Positions 28,387 through 37,379 of a DNA stretch of 64,000 bases are shown piece after piece. The notes under the pieces are model-generated. The model was not told where the DNA came from, did not search any database, and saw only the letters and a list, made by a program, of their open reading frames with translations. Every line of letters begins with the position of its first letter. Within the stretch, counting starts at the first letter, position 1. Origin of the DNA: Ningiella ruwaisensis (GTDB lineage Bacteria; Pseudomonadota; Gammaproteobacteria; Enterobacterales; Alteromonadaceae); the NCBI RefSeq assembly GCF_004798935.1, contig NZ_RAHT01000001.1:248001-312000 (forward strand), read 5' to 3'. Position numbers and translations under genes: made by a program.

Positions 28387-29733
28387 CTACCCTTTAACCA
28401 ATTCCTGCTGGATAAAATTCACAGACAAAGATTGTTTTGTGCTCCAATTAGCCAAATGCTCTATGTTAACGGTTAATCCTTGCTCATAGAGCGTTTCCAG
28501 ATAATTATTCAGGCTTTGTATATCGGCTGCATCAAACGTCTCTGGGAGCACCAGTAAGATATAGCGACGATTGGCTTCTTTAAATTCAGGAAGTGGGATT
28601 TCCCAAGTCGCTTCGTCTGTTTTTTCCAGTGGCAAGGCTAGGTAAGAATCGCTAACCAGTACAACATCAGCCGGTATATTTTCCAGATTTTCAAATCGCA
28701 CATGAAGCTCACACAAATTATCAAGATTCAGTGACTGAAACTCCTGAATTGCAGCAGGTTGAGACGCTTGATGCTGATTAACAAGCGCTAGGCTGGATGT
28801 ATTATCACAATTACCTGCAAGGTCAATCGCGTAATCAAGATGAGTACTGGGAGGCGCATTTTGCCCAAACCAGGCGCCGACTAACATCAAAACAAGTAAA
28901 AATAAAACGGATAAAGTCATAAATGCCAGCTTTCGCTTGTTGGGCATTACACGACTCGTCCCCTTAGTATCTGTTCCTTTTAAAATGACTGATTTAGGAG
29001 CAATAGTTTTGTTCCTGTTTTGGTTTAGCAGACGTCGCATAGACGGTGCTTTTGAAATTGCTTTGGAAATTCCTTTTGAAATTTCAGCGAGTGCTAATGC
29101 GTTTCTTGGTGGTGCCATTTTTTCTGCAAACGCCTTTGAGCCAAGCATATAGACTTCACTCTCTGCCAACCACGCCCTTTCAACAAAATACGCCTCAACC
29201 TCGCTCAAAGAAGACACGCCGCTAAGAGAAAAGCGTATGTCGGGTAAAGGTTGCCTTAAATTTTCATTTGGTACAAAAAACCGGATGTCACATCCCATCT
29301 TCTGCCAAGAAAGAATAGTTGATTGGGCCTGTAAACACTTTTGCGCTAAATGGGAAATCATAGCAACCCTTGCGCCTTTGTGATCTACTTGACCGGTAGC
29401 AATAATAATCGAATCACTTGCTTGTACTGGCGATTCTGCAAGGCGCGATAATAGAGAAAGTCGTTGAGCGATACAACAAGCCAATTGCCAGCTTTCACCG
29501 GTTTGAATATCTTTATCGATAATCATATGGTGACTGTCTTTGGAAAAATAGCTGGCGACAGGGCTCGTTTGAGGATCAACAAATTCCCTGAACTGAGGCG
29601 TGATTTTACTGACTCGCGCACTATTTGCGATACTGACAAACGACGCAAGTGCATCACCTGTGCGGGCTCTTATTTGCTGAATTTTTACTAAACCGTGAGT
29701 TGTTGCAATAAATACGTGAACGAGTGGAAGCAT
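28387..29733 (-). CDS. Membrane protein with Lon (S16)-like peptidase domain, locus member
   Basis: This 448-residue protein has a cytoplasmic N-terminal domain (1-190), a basic linker with ISKGISKAISK repeats, one membrane helix (about 268-289) and a periplasmic C-terminal domain. The N-terminal part aligns by eye with the Lon peptidase domain. GESWQLA (S81) corresponds to Lon GPSAG with the catalytic Ser, IIIATGQVDHKG to the AMTGEI..RG strand, AQKCLQA (K132) to the KEKLLAA segment with the catalytic Lys, and RFFVPNENL to LIPFEN. So a Ser-Lys dyad may be kept, but no AAA ATPase domain is attached. Activity is inferred only. It follows the 212-residue gene by 6 bases with an AGGG site. Confidence 0.7.
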   Translation of the reverse strand: MLPLVHVFIATTHGLVKIQQIRARTGDALASFVSIANSARVSKITPQFREFVDPQTSPVASYFSKDSHHMIIDKDIQTGESWQLACCIAQRLSLLSRLAESPVQASDSIIIATGQVDHKGARVAMISHLAQKCLQAQSTILSWQKMGCDIRFFVPNENLRQPLPDIRFSLSGVSSLSEVEAYFVERAWLAESEVYMLGSKAFAEKMAPPRNALALAEISKGISKAISKAPSMRRLLNQNRNKTIAPKSVILKGTDTKGTSRVMPNKRKLAFMTLSVLFLLVLMLVGAWFGQNAPPSTHLDYAIDLAGNCDNTSSLALVNQHQASQPAAIQEFQSLNLDNLCELHVRFENLENIPADVVLVSDSYLALPLEKTDEATWEIPLPEFKEANRRYILLVLPETFDAADIQSLNNYLETLYEQGLTVNIEHLANWSTKQSLSVNFIQQELVKG

Positions 29734-29739
29734 GAAACC

Positions 29740-30378
29740 CTAATACAGCAAATATAGATGTGAATTAACATCAAAAATATGGAAAATCAAATTCGACTCA
29801 ATTTGGGCTGGAGACAAATTGGTTTCAAAAACACCCTGACTTTTTATGCTTAGTTGAAGGTGCATGATGGATTTATCCAGGTCATATGCATTTGCGCTCT
29901 GAGGCATTGTTTGATTTTGATTACTTTCTATAAACAGATGGATTGTGTCTTGTTCATGCTGGAGACTGGCTTGCAGAGTGACGATAAGTTGCACATCGCC
30001 ATTGTCACGTGTATGGGCGCTTACATCAAATTCTGCTTCATGCCTTATCATTTCTTTTTGAGTCAAGGCTTGTGAATCGTCACAATGTGTAGAGGCGGCC
30101 ACTTGCATCGGTCCCTCTGCTTTTGCACATTGCTTAAGTACATTCAGGTATTTGCGCCGCAAACCTAAATCTCGATTGATGATCGTAAGGACATTCTTTG
30201 CTGAAGGCCTTGCAGGTGAGAGAACGGCATGAACAATCTGTGAATAGCTAAGCAAATCTGCTGAATTCGAACTTGCATCACTTAAGTCTTGCATACCTTT
30301 TAAAGCTAAAAAGCTTGCTTTTGCGCAGGTCTCAAGCGCATTATTTTTATTCGAATTTGGGTTCTGCTGCCTAGTCAT
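29740..30378 (-). CDS. Hypothetical cytoplasmic protein, locus member
   Basis: This 212-residue protein has no signal peptide or membrane helix. The N-terminal half is helical and contains LLSYSQIVHAVLSP and NRDLGLRRKYLNVLKQCAKAEG. The C-terminal half is strand-rich, with VQLIVTLQASL and IHLFIES. No family recognised. The ATG overlaps the stop of the 608-residue gene by 8 bases and has an AAAGGAA ribosome site. It is followed after 6 bases by the Lon-like membrane protein. The tight packing says that it is made together with the kinase and FHA proteins and acts on the cytoplasmic side. Confidence 0.7.
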   Translation of the reverse strand: MTRQQNPNSNKNNALETCAKASFLALKGMQDLSDASSNSADLLSYSQIVHAVLSPARPSAKNVLTIINRDLGLRRKYLNVLKQCAKAEGPMQVAASTHCDDSQALTQKEMIRHEAEFDVSAHTRDNGDVQLIVTLQASLQHEQDTIHLFIESNQNQTMPQSANAYDLDKSIMHLQLSIKSQGVFETNLSPAQIESNLIFHIFDVNSHLYLLY

Positions 30379-32197
30379 GTGTTATTCCTTTTGATAGCTC
30401 ATCTACAAGTATGCAACCGTCAGCAAGGAATTTTGCCTGCAGGCTTTCACTATCATTTAATAAAGGTCGGTTTTTATGCAAAAACCGCTTTAATACCGCG
30501 CTTAAACGTCCTAACAAAAGTGCACTATCAATATACGCATTGACATCCTTTAATATCGAGTCGGGTGTAAATCCCTGTCGATTATTCTTTGCAAAAGCCT
30601 GTTTAAGTGCGACTATGAGAGGCTCAGAGTTCATAATAAGTTCAAAGAGTTTTGAATTGTTGTTCACATCTTCTAGGGTAGGCACTTGCTCCTGAAAATC
30701 AACTTTCTCAATCAAAAAGTCCAGAAGTTCCTGATGTTCACAAACAAACTCTAGTAGTAAGGGAGCGCTTTGATGGGCGTTTTTTGTTTCTATTTGTTGT
30801 CGCAAAATATAAAAAATCGACAATAAAGTCTGAAAATTCACCTGTATTTGAGCGGCACATTTTCTAGCAACAGACAAATAGTCCTCGGTCTCAAGCCAAC
30901 GCGCATTTAAAGAATCATTGTCTAATGGCTGTTTGTTTCGAAGCGACTGAATATGTGCAGATTGTAGTTTAGAAAATGCGATAAAGCGCAAGTAGCTTAG
31001 CGGAAAACGGCTAACTTGCCGAGGAAACTCAGCCATCAATACAAAGCGTGCTGATTGTTGTTTGCTAAGCATTTTTGGTACCTGCGTTAATGCTTCTATA
31101 TCAAATCGTTCGTTTTCTAGCGTCTGTAAGCTTGAAAAACTCTGTGCACCTGTCTGTCCTTCTTCTAACTCATGTATAACAGCGTCAGAGTAGATCTTTA
31201 AAGCATGTTCAGACTCTGGCAGCGAGTTTCGATGCTCGTTGCCTGTATCATTGTGATTAAACTGCTGCGCAAAATGATGCGCTGACTGAAGTGCAGCCGT
31301 TTCCTGACTAATTTCATATTGAAAGATATCATTTACCACGGTAGTAAAACGCGTAAATCCCTCTTGGGCATGATGCTGCAGCCAAAAGCGCAAAATTAAA
31401 TCATCATCAAAAACGCCGCTCGACTGCTGCTGCAAAAAAGACTGCATTTTTTGATACTTCGACAAGGCTTTAGCCCCTTGCAAATGCATTTTCAAATACT
31501 CATACACATCTTTTTGAATGCGTTTAGCTGTAGCCTGTATTGCATTTAATCCTCTTCCATCCAATTCGCTTGACCATGTGAAAAAGGCATCATGGACAAA
31601 ACCAAGCAACCACTCTACAAAGCAGGCAAGCAGATTGATGCGAGACAGGTGTAAATAAAACACATGTTGATGAATACTTATTTTCAACATTTTTGAATTT
31701 TTCCCATCTGCGCTTAAATGCCTTGATGCTTCGTCCGTTTTATCATCCACCAGTAAAACCGATGCAGAGGACAACTTACAGGCATTATTTGTTTTTGTGA
31801 GTCTAGACCGCAAAAACGCGAGCGCCCGCTGAGATGTCACGTTTTCTTCCAGATAGAAACAGTTAAACAAAGCACTTTGCGCGTCTTCGTCAATGGAAAT
31901 GTTCACAACCGCCCACATCCAGTGCGCCAGTTCGTAGCTCAAATTGGCATAATGACGACACACAATATGTTGGGCTAGAAGCTTAACGCTGCGCTCACTA
32001 AATTTTCTGTTATGAAAAATGCTGCGCTTATCTTCTTCGTAATGATGCTCTTTGCTTGACCTTTTGCTGCGCTGACAATCGTTTTTGGTCTGAAAAAAAG
32101 TGATTTCTTTGAGTAATGCAAATTCCCCTTGCAAGGTTTCACTGCAATAAATAAAAGACGAGCTTTCTTGCGGATTTGAATTAAGCGTACTGCTCAT
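30371..32197 (-). CDS. Large helical cytoplasmic protein of unknown family, locus member
   Basis: This 608-residue protein has no signal peptide and no clear membrane helix (the hydrophobic INLLACFVEWLLGFVHDAFF stretch, about 200-220, is amphipathic). It is mostly alpha-helical, rich in Gln, His and Ser, and no enzyme motif is visible. Its ATG directly follows the stop of the FHA gene, with AGGAAG about 8 bases upstream lying inside that gene, and its end overlaps the next gene by 8 bases. I infer a scaffold or effector linked to the FHA protein, possibly a substrate of the kinase; this is untested. Confidence 0.7.
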   Translation of the reverse strand: MSSTLNSNPQESSSFIYCSETLQGEFALLKEITFFQTKNDCQRSKRSSKEHHYEEDKRSIFHNRKFSERSVKLLAQHIVCRHYANLSYELAHWMWAVVNISIDEDAQSALFNCFYLEENVTSQRALAFLRSRLTKTNNACKLSSASVLLVDDKTDEASRHLSADGKNSKMLKISIHQHVFYLHLSRINLLACFVEWLLGFVHDAFFTWSSELDGRGLNAIQATAKRIQKDVYEYLKMHLQGAKALSKYQKMQSFLQQQSSGVFDDDLILRFWLQHHAQEGFTRFTTVVNDIFQYEISQETAALQSAHHFAQQFNHNDTGNEHRNSLPESEHALKIYSDAVIHELEEGQTGAQSFSSLQTLENERFDIEALTQVPKMLSKQQSARFVLMAEFPRQVSRFPLSYLRFIAFSKLQSAHIQSLRNKQPLDNDSLNARWLETEDYLSVARKCAAQIQVNFQTLLSIFYILRQQIETKNAHQSAPLLLEFVCEHQELLDFLIEKVDFQEQVPTLEDVNNNSKLFELIMNSEPLIVALKQAFAKNNRQGFTPDSILKDVNAYIDSALLLGRLSAVLKRFLHKNRPLLNDSESLQAKFLADGCILVDELSKGITHD

Positions 32198-34417
32198 CTA
32201 CACACGCTTCCTATAGCTAGCATGCTCTAGCCTGACGCGTCGCTCTTGCCATTTTATCTCACACGGTAAAATAAGCGGAACTTTGCCTAACAATAGTTCT
32301 CCATTCACCTCAATGTTTGCATCTGAATTTGCCTCCTGTAAAACTGGAGAAATACTTGCTGACTCACCTAAAGAGAGCAGAAGCAATGCATGCAAGTGAG
32401 TTCGAGATTGAAGGCTGTCTTCAGAGAGCCAGGTAAATTTTTGTTCGTTTGAATCAAAACACAGTAGTAAAGGAGTTTGGGTCATCAAAACAGATGATTG
32501 CATCGCTTTGATATAGTCTGGCCATATTTTAACTAAATCGGCTAAATCAACGGTTTGCTGCATGAGAGTATCTACGCGTAAATGCAGATTCTGATGTGAG
32601 GCCTGAATATGGCACGTCAGTTTTACCGCTTTTAATTCACTGCTATCTCCCAACAGAATTGTATCGCCATTGTTTAAGGGCCGAGCGCACTCATCTTCGA
32701 GCGCTTTTGAGTTAAGAAAAGTGCCGTTAGTACTCCCCTCATCCTGAATAAAAAAGCCAGAATTTTCACAAGCAGAATGTTCATGATCAGAATGTTGGTA
32801 AAAAACGACGCACTGCTTACCAAGTCGTGAAAGCGCCTTGTGATTAAGCTCAAATATCGACTTATCTTCTCCTATCACCATTAGCTCAGATGTATTATTT
32901 GCGTATCGCCCAATCTGTAGACGCGGAGAACGTGTGATAAGGACAGTTTCTGAATTGCCCATACCAGTAAAGAAAAGGGACGACTGGTGTTGAGAACATT
33001 CATAATTTAACTTTTTGATCAGTCGTTTGACGGCCTTATGTTGACGTTTTAGCTGTTTTTCATCTGCAATTTCAGCGAGTGCCTGATAGGCCTGGCGCAA
33101 TGCTTTTAAAGGTTTATTAGCCCGATAGTTATTAACTGCTTTTGCCACTTTGTTTCTGGCAGCTTGTTCTTTTTCGTTTAAATCCATTTTCGACTGAGCA
33201 TGTTCTTCTATTTTGCTCAGAAGTTTTCGTGCCTGTTTATCATCGTTATTTAAGTTTAAAGATTTGCTGATAAACAATTTGGCGGTAGTGACATCTCCCG
33301 CTTCATAAAAAATCTTAGCCTGTTTTGACAAGTCGTTGGATTCACGCTGCAGACGCTGCCAATATCCCAGTTGCTTCCCCCACTTACGTTGAAGAAAATA
33401 CCACGGCGAACTGACGCTGTTATAGGTTTCTAACCATTGGTCTACCGATTTACGATCTGCAAAGCTAGCTAAACGGTAATGGTACATCTGGCGTTTTACC
33501 AGCATGGCAAGTATCAAAATCAGTACAAGAAACAAAACGATGCTCGAAACGAAAGAAGGCAAATAGGGATTGCCTATCCGCGCCAATGAAAATATCGCAG
33601 TATCTCGTTGATATTCACTTACGACATCGATGTCCTGTTGGCTGAAATATTCCATGATCAACAAGTTAAACTGTGCGGGCGTCATACGTGTTGCAACGGA
33701 AAACTGTGTTTGCATAATGGGAAACATGTTGCTCAATAAGCCGTCTTTTTTCTGACTCCTGATCAAACGCATATCTACATTTTGTGTTCGGGTGAGAACA
33801 TAGGTACTTAGCGGCGCAATTTCGTCCAAAGTAAAACCTTCAAGCGTTAGCTTAAATTGTTGCTCTCGATTTTTCTGCTTCAGTGTTCGAGCAATTAAGG
33901 AGCCCAAATCTGCGCTGATGCTTTTTATAGCCGCTTGCGAAGGTTTTGTTTGTCCACTACTTAAAATAGGAATTTGCAAGGAATGCAGAATCTGAAAAGA
34001 CAGCGGATCAATAAGCTCTGCGCTCATAATAAAAGAAGAATCATGATCAGTGCCTTCAGAAAGCGCAAACACAATGAGCAATTCGAGCTCTGGTACGCCA
34101 GTTTGTACAGCTTGAACAAGGGCTTTTTTTGAGTCGGCACCACATAGGCTGCGTTCACAACTTTCAAACACGCGAGACGGGCTGATAACACGATTTAAAT
34201 CTTTCAGTAACGCGGCTTCCAGCTCCGTTCGCATAATTGAATAGCTCGGTGCTAGAGGCTCAACTGGCGTTTTATTTAGGGGGGTGCCCGTGTTTTCAGG
34301 CAAAGTTTGAGCGCTCGGAATAAGCATCACCTGCCAGTTTTTTGCGTTTGCATGCACGCAACAAAACAGCAGAGCAACTACAAAATACACTTTGCGTACG
34401 AAGGAGAAACTATTCAT
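32198..34417 (-). CDS. Membrane-spanning FHA-domain protein
   Basis: This protein of about 739 residues has a signal-like helix (ends HANAKN, about residue 25), a periplasmic domain (about 26-285), a membrane helix (about 290-308, SIVLFLVLILILAML), a helical cytoplasmic region and an FHA domain (about 500-600). The FHA signature is visible: LQIGRY, LNHKALSR and GSTNGTFLN, then NNGDTILLG. FHA domains bind phosphothreonine, so this is the probable reader of the kinase encoded immediately upstream. The start is the ATG at 34417 or 34423 (ATGGTAATG), overlapping the kinase end by 8-14 bases; the open frame extends further but is inside the kinase gene. The C-terminal about 140 residues have no family I recognise. 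Confidence 0.8.
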   Translation of the reverse strand: MNSFSFVRKVYFVVALLFCCVHANAKNWQVMLIPSAQTLPENTGTPLNKTPVEPLAPSYSIMRTELEAALLKDLNRVISPSRVFESCERSLCGADSKKALVQAVQTGVPELELLIVFALSEGTDHDSSFIMSAELIDPLSFQILHSLQIPILSSGQTKPSQAAIKSISADLGSLIARTLKQKNREQQFKLTLEGFTLDEIAPLSTYVLTRTQNVDMRLIRSQKKDGLLSNMFPIMQTQFSVATRMTPAQFNLLIMEYFSQQDIDVVSEYQRDTAIFSLARIGNPYLPSFVSSIVLFLVLILILAMLVKRQMYHYRLASFADRKSVDQWLETYNSVSSPWYFLQRKWGKQLGYWQRLQRESNDLSKQAKIFYEAGDVTTAKLFISKSLNLNNDDKQARKLLSKIEEHAQSKMDLNEKEQAARNKVAKAVNNYRANKPLKALRQAYQALAEIADEKQLKRQHKAVKRLIKKLNYECSQHQSSLFFTGMGNSETVLITRSPRLQIGRYANNTSELMVIGEDKSIFELNHKALSRLGKQCVVFYQHSDHEHSACENSGFFIQDEGSTNGTFLNSKALEDECARPLNNGDTILLGDSSELKAVKLTCHIQASHQNLHLRVDTLMQQTVDLADLVKIWPDYIKAMQSSVLMTQTPLLLCFDSNEQKFTWLSEDSLQSRTHLHALLLLSLGESASISPVLQEANSDANIEVNGELLLGKVPLILPCEIKWQERRVRLEHASYRKRV

Positions 34418-36707
34418 TACCATCACGGATGACCAATCGGAATCCAGTACTAATCGAACGCGCTGATTTAAGTAATCGTTGATAGGGTTGTTGTTCAATC
34501 GCTTGTTTATTTTGCATCCAATGACCACCGACTGCAGGTGCTTGATCGCATCTTTCTAACTGTAGTTTGACGTCTTGCCAACAGTCTTGCAACCACTCCT
34601 GCACATTTCCATGTACATGATATAGACCCAGTGAATTTGCCTTTAAACTATTTATCGGCAGCGTCGTGAGTTCTTCTTCTGAATCGCTTGTATAACCTGA
34701 TGCTCCTTGGCAATCTGCGCAATGGGTGCTTGGCGCAATTTTTAGTCGCTGCTTACCCTGATTATTTGCAATGATTGGATCGTAGGCAAAGCGCAACCAT
34801 TCCTGCATAGTCGGCAAAGCAAGCTGAGCCCGGGCAAAAGAAGAGGCAGATGAAGAGGCAGATGAGAACCTCTCGTTCAGTTGATTTTGCAGGATTTTAT
34901 TTATCCATGGTAAAAACCCATTGCTAATGTCATACCAACTCACGTTTACCACGGGATGCATTGCCAACTGCAAATTCTGACGTTCGGCTGAAGTGGATAC
35001 AAGGCGACGATTTGCACACGCCCCCGCATCAACACAGCTTTGCCACAATGCCTGACTGACCTCTTCTGTCATGACATAAAAATACTTTGCACTCGATGAC
35101 GCGTTAGAGGCTCCCAGTTCCTTTCCATTCTTGTCTTGCGGGAGTGCCTGCTCGTAGGCAATACGCATAAAGCTTATTTCTATGTCTGAATGCCGGGCGC
35201 TTTTATTATGAGCAGGGGTATATTGAGAAGGAGGCGCTGAAATCATAAAACGAATAAGCGCTTCGCTCTTTTGCGGCAGTTCGCCTGTTTCAGGTAATAC
35301 AGAAAAATGAGATGGCGAGGGCGCTGGCGCTCTGCTCGCTGATATATCTTGCTTAACAGCAGTGTTAGACACATCGTTTTGAGTTTTTGTAATAAAGTGA
35401 CTTTGTCCAAGCAGATAAACACTTGCCAGATATGTAAGGCAAATCGCGCCTAAAATCATTATAGATAAGAGTGTTTTTCCGGGTGACTTATTCGTTGATG
35501 CCGCCTCTATCTCTGGCAAGGTCTCAAGGAGATTATTTAAAATAAGGGCTTTTTGCTCATCGCTTATTTCACCAAGAAATTGCCTGGCGTATTTTTTAGC
35601 TGCTTTGTCCTCTACTTTGCCGTGCTGCAAAATATGCTTTTCTAATGCGTTTTTAAGCTGGGCAACTTGCTCACTTTCACGTAGCGTAAAATTAAGGTTA
35701 AGCGCTTGTGTTTCTAGTTCATCAAATCCCGCGCTAAAGGATGCGTTTTTCTTGTCTAAAGGTAGCTCGTAAAGACTGTCTAGCGCCGCTAAAAATTGAC
35801 CTCGCTTGCTATTTTTTAGCTTTGGCTCTATTGAAGGTTCAACCTGGGTGTCAATGAAGCTGCCGAGCGCTTCATTGAGCGCTTCATATAGTGCTTCATA
35901 TAAATCAGCGGGGTTTGAGAATCTTGACTTGGCGTCTACTGACAGACCTTTATGAAGTAGTTTCAAAAGATCAGGCAAGATTGCGACGGGTGATTGGTCT
36001 AAATGTCTTATTAGATCCTGTCGCTCTCTTACATAAGTAAAACGTCCCAAAACAGCAGCGATGATCGCGCTAAGGTTATAAACTTCCGCCTGCTCTTCCG
36101 CCGTTTCAGAACCAACTATTTGTGAATGCTTTTCTGGCGCGGCATAAGGCCGCGCGCCATAATTTATTGGCTTTGGGCCCAGTTGCTTATCGTCTTCCTT
36201 CCAACTGTTAGCAAAATCAATCAGCCTGGGCTTCTGTTCAACAATAACAATGTTGCCAGGATGCAAATCTCCATGTCGCCAGCCTAAGGCATGCAATTTT
36301 ATTACCTGCTGCACAAGATCAAGGCATAAACGCAGAATGCTTTGCGCCTCAAATGCAGTGTTTTTGCTTCCATCTTGGATGAATTGTCGAAGTGTTAGCT
36401 CAACAAAGGGGTATATAATGAGACTGGTCCCGTGTTCATCATTCACAGCATCAAGTGGTTCAAGCGCGATGCCGCTGTCTTTTATTTGCCTGAGTGCCAA
36501 TACTTCCCGATGCAGTTTGACTCGTCCAGCTTCGGTCTTTGCTTTTTTTAAGACGTGCCACTGACCCGACAGAATATGCTGCGCTTTTAGCACCTCACAA
36601 TCGTCGCTAACTTTTAGGTGTTGTAAATCTTGGTAGTCTTTTCGCTTAATACTCAATTTGCTCGCAAGAATAAATACTGTCTGCTGTAGGCAGATTATAC
36701 CGTTCAC
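34410..36707 (-). CDS. Ser/Thr kinase-like domain fused through a membrane helix to a formylglycine-generating-enzyme-like domain
   Basis: This 765-residue protein combines a cytoplasmic kinase fold (about 25-285), a helical linker, a membrane helix (about 412-434) and a periplasmic SUMF1/FGE-like domain (about 505-765). Kinase elements seen are the candidate Lys in HVLKKAK (54-55), HREVL with E68, the catalytic loop HGDLHPGN (D147, N152) and DFA in place of DFG (164-166), followed by APE-like AAPEKH. FGE-like features are VSWYD, LPTMQEWLRFA, GNVQEWLQDCW, VGGHW and STGFRLV. Many proteins with this fold are binding modules without oxidase activity. It starts with GTG at 36707; a TTG 17 codons later is possible. 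It overlaps the FHA gene by 8 bases. Confidence 0.85.
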   Translation of the reverse strand: MNGIICLQQTVFILASKLSIKRKDYQDLQHLKVSDDCEVLKAQHILSGQWHVLKKAKTEAGRVKLHREVLALRQIKDSGIALEPLDAVNDEHGTSLIIYPFVELTLRQFIQDGSKNTAFEAQSILRLCLDLVQQVIKLHALGWRHGDLHPGNIVIVEQKPRLIDFANSWKEDDKQLGPKPINYGARPYAAPEKHSQIVGSETAEEQAEVYNLSAIIAAVLGRFTYVRERQDLIRHLDQSPVAILPDLLKLLHKGLSVDAKSRFSNPADLYEALYEALNEALGSFIDTQVEPSIEPKLKNSKRGQFLAALDSLYELPLDKKNASFSAGFDELETQALNLNFTLRESEQVAQLKNALEKHILQHGKVEDKAAKKYARQFLGEISDEQKALILNNLLETLPEIEAASTNKSPGKTLLSIMILGAICLTYLASVYLLGQSHFITKTQNDVSNTAVKQDISASRAPAPSPSHFSVLPETGELPQKSEALIRFMISAPPSQYTPAHNKSARHSDIEISFMRIAYEQALPQDKNGKELGASNASSSAKYFYVMTEEVSQALWQSCVDAGACANRRLVSTSAERQNLQLAMHPVVNVSWYDISNGFLPWINKILQNQLNERFSSASSSASSFARAQLALPTMQEWLRFAYDPIIANNQGKQRLKIAPSTHCADCQGASGYTSDSEEELTTLPINSLKANSLGLYHVHGNVQEWLQDCWQDVKLQLERCDQAPAVGGHWMQNKQAIEQQPYQRLLKSARSISTGFRLVIRDGNE

Positions 36708-36871
36708 CTCAAAGAATACGTAGGCTTATATTTTTGCATCTTTTTTGGTGAATGATTATTTAGTGCTTATTTGGCGCTTATTTATCAATACAAGCAAAAT
36801 TCATGCTGATTTGACTTAGTTTTATATTTGGCTACTTGCAAAAGTTTACTTACGGCAGTTTTTTATTGTGC

Positions 36872-37318
36872 CTAATGATGGATTGTATCAGGATGAAGAA
36901 AGCGGCCTTCCCACTGCAAGATTTTTGCAGAAATTTCCGCATTGGCTTCCGCATTTTTTTCTGCATAGACTTCTGCATCGGTTTGTTCGTCAATAGCGTC
37001 GTAAACTTTAGTTCTATACTCTTCGTGTTTTATCGGATTGTTCTGCAGTCGAGCGGTATCTTGAGACTGACTCTGTGCAGACGTAAAGCGCAACGCATTT
37101 TGCATTTTTAGCGTAGACAAGCGCTTGAGATGCGCCTCTAGTTCTTTGTTACTGTGCGCTTGTAAATTCGCTTGTGAGCGCTGATGCTTTAAATTATGTG
37201 CAAAACTATCGCTATAAATATCGCTTTGACTATTAATAAAAAAACTGCGGAAAATAAATAAAACCGTCGCGAGTACAAAGCAAAAGGTAATGATGAACAC
37301 ATAACTTCTAATTTTCAT
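36872..37318 (-). CDS. Single-span membrane protein, hypothetical, locus member
   Basis: This 148-residue protein has one N-terminal membrane helix (about 5-27, YVFIITFCFVLATVLFIF) and a hydrophilic periplasmic part. The latter is rich in Gln, Ser and Ala and includes an Ala/Glu repeat (AEVYAEKNAEANAEISAK). No family recognised. It lies 61 bases after the ExbD-like gene and 164 bases before the kinase start. The AT-rich gap before the kinase may hold a second promoter, as TATAAT occurs at 36694-36699 on the minus strand. Confidence 0.65.
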   Translation of the reverse strand: MKIRSYVFIITFCFVLATVLFIFRSFFINSQSDIYSDSFAHNLKHQRSQANLQAHSNKELEAHLKRLSTLKMQNALRFTSAQSQSQDTARLQNNPIKHEEYRTKVYDAIDEQTDAEVYAEKNAEANAEISAKILQWEGRFLHPDTIHH

Positions 37319-37379
37319 AAGCGGTTCCTGATTTGCTATTCGCCGTCATGCTGCGTTTTATTGTCTTTTTTCATCTGCT

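Noticed and set aside
34838-34866. Short in-frame repeat GAAGAGGCAGAT coding for SSASSSASS
   Set aside because: Ser/Ala-rich linker repeat of two copies; ordinary low complexity in the FGE-like domain.
37319-37379. Tiny frame MKKDNKTQHDGE between the ExbD-like and next gene
   Set aside because: 12 codons, no ribosome site of note; too short to support.
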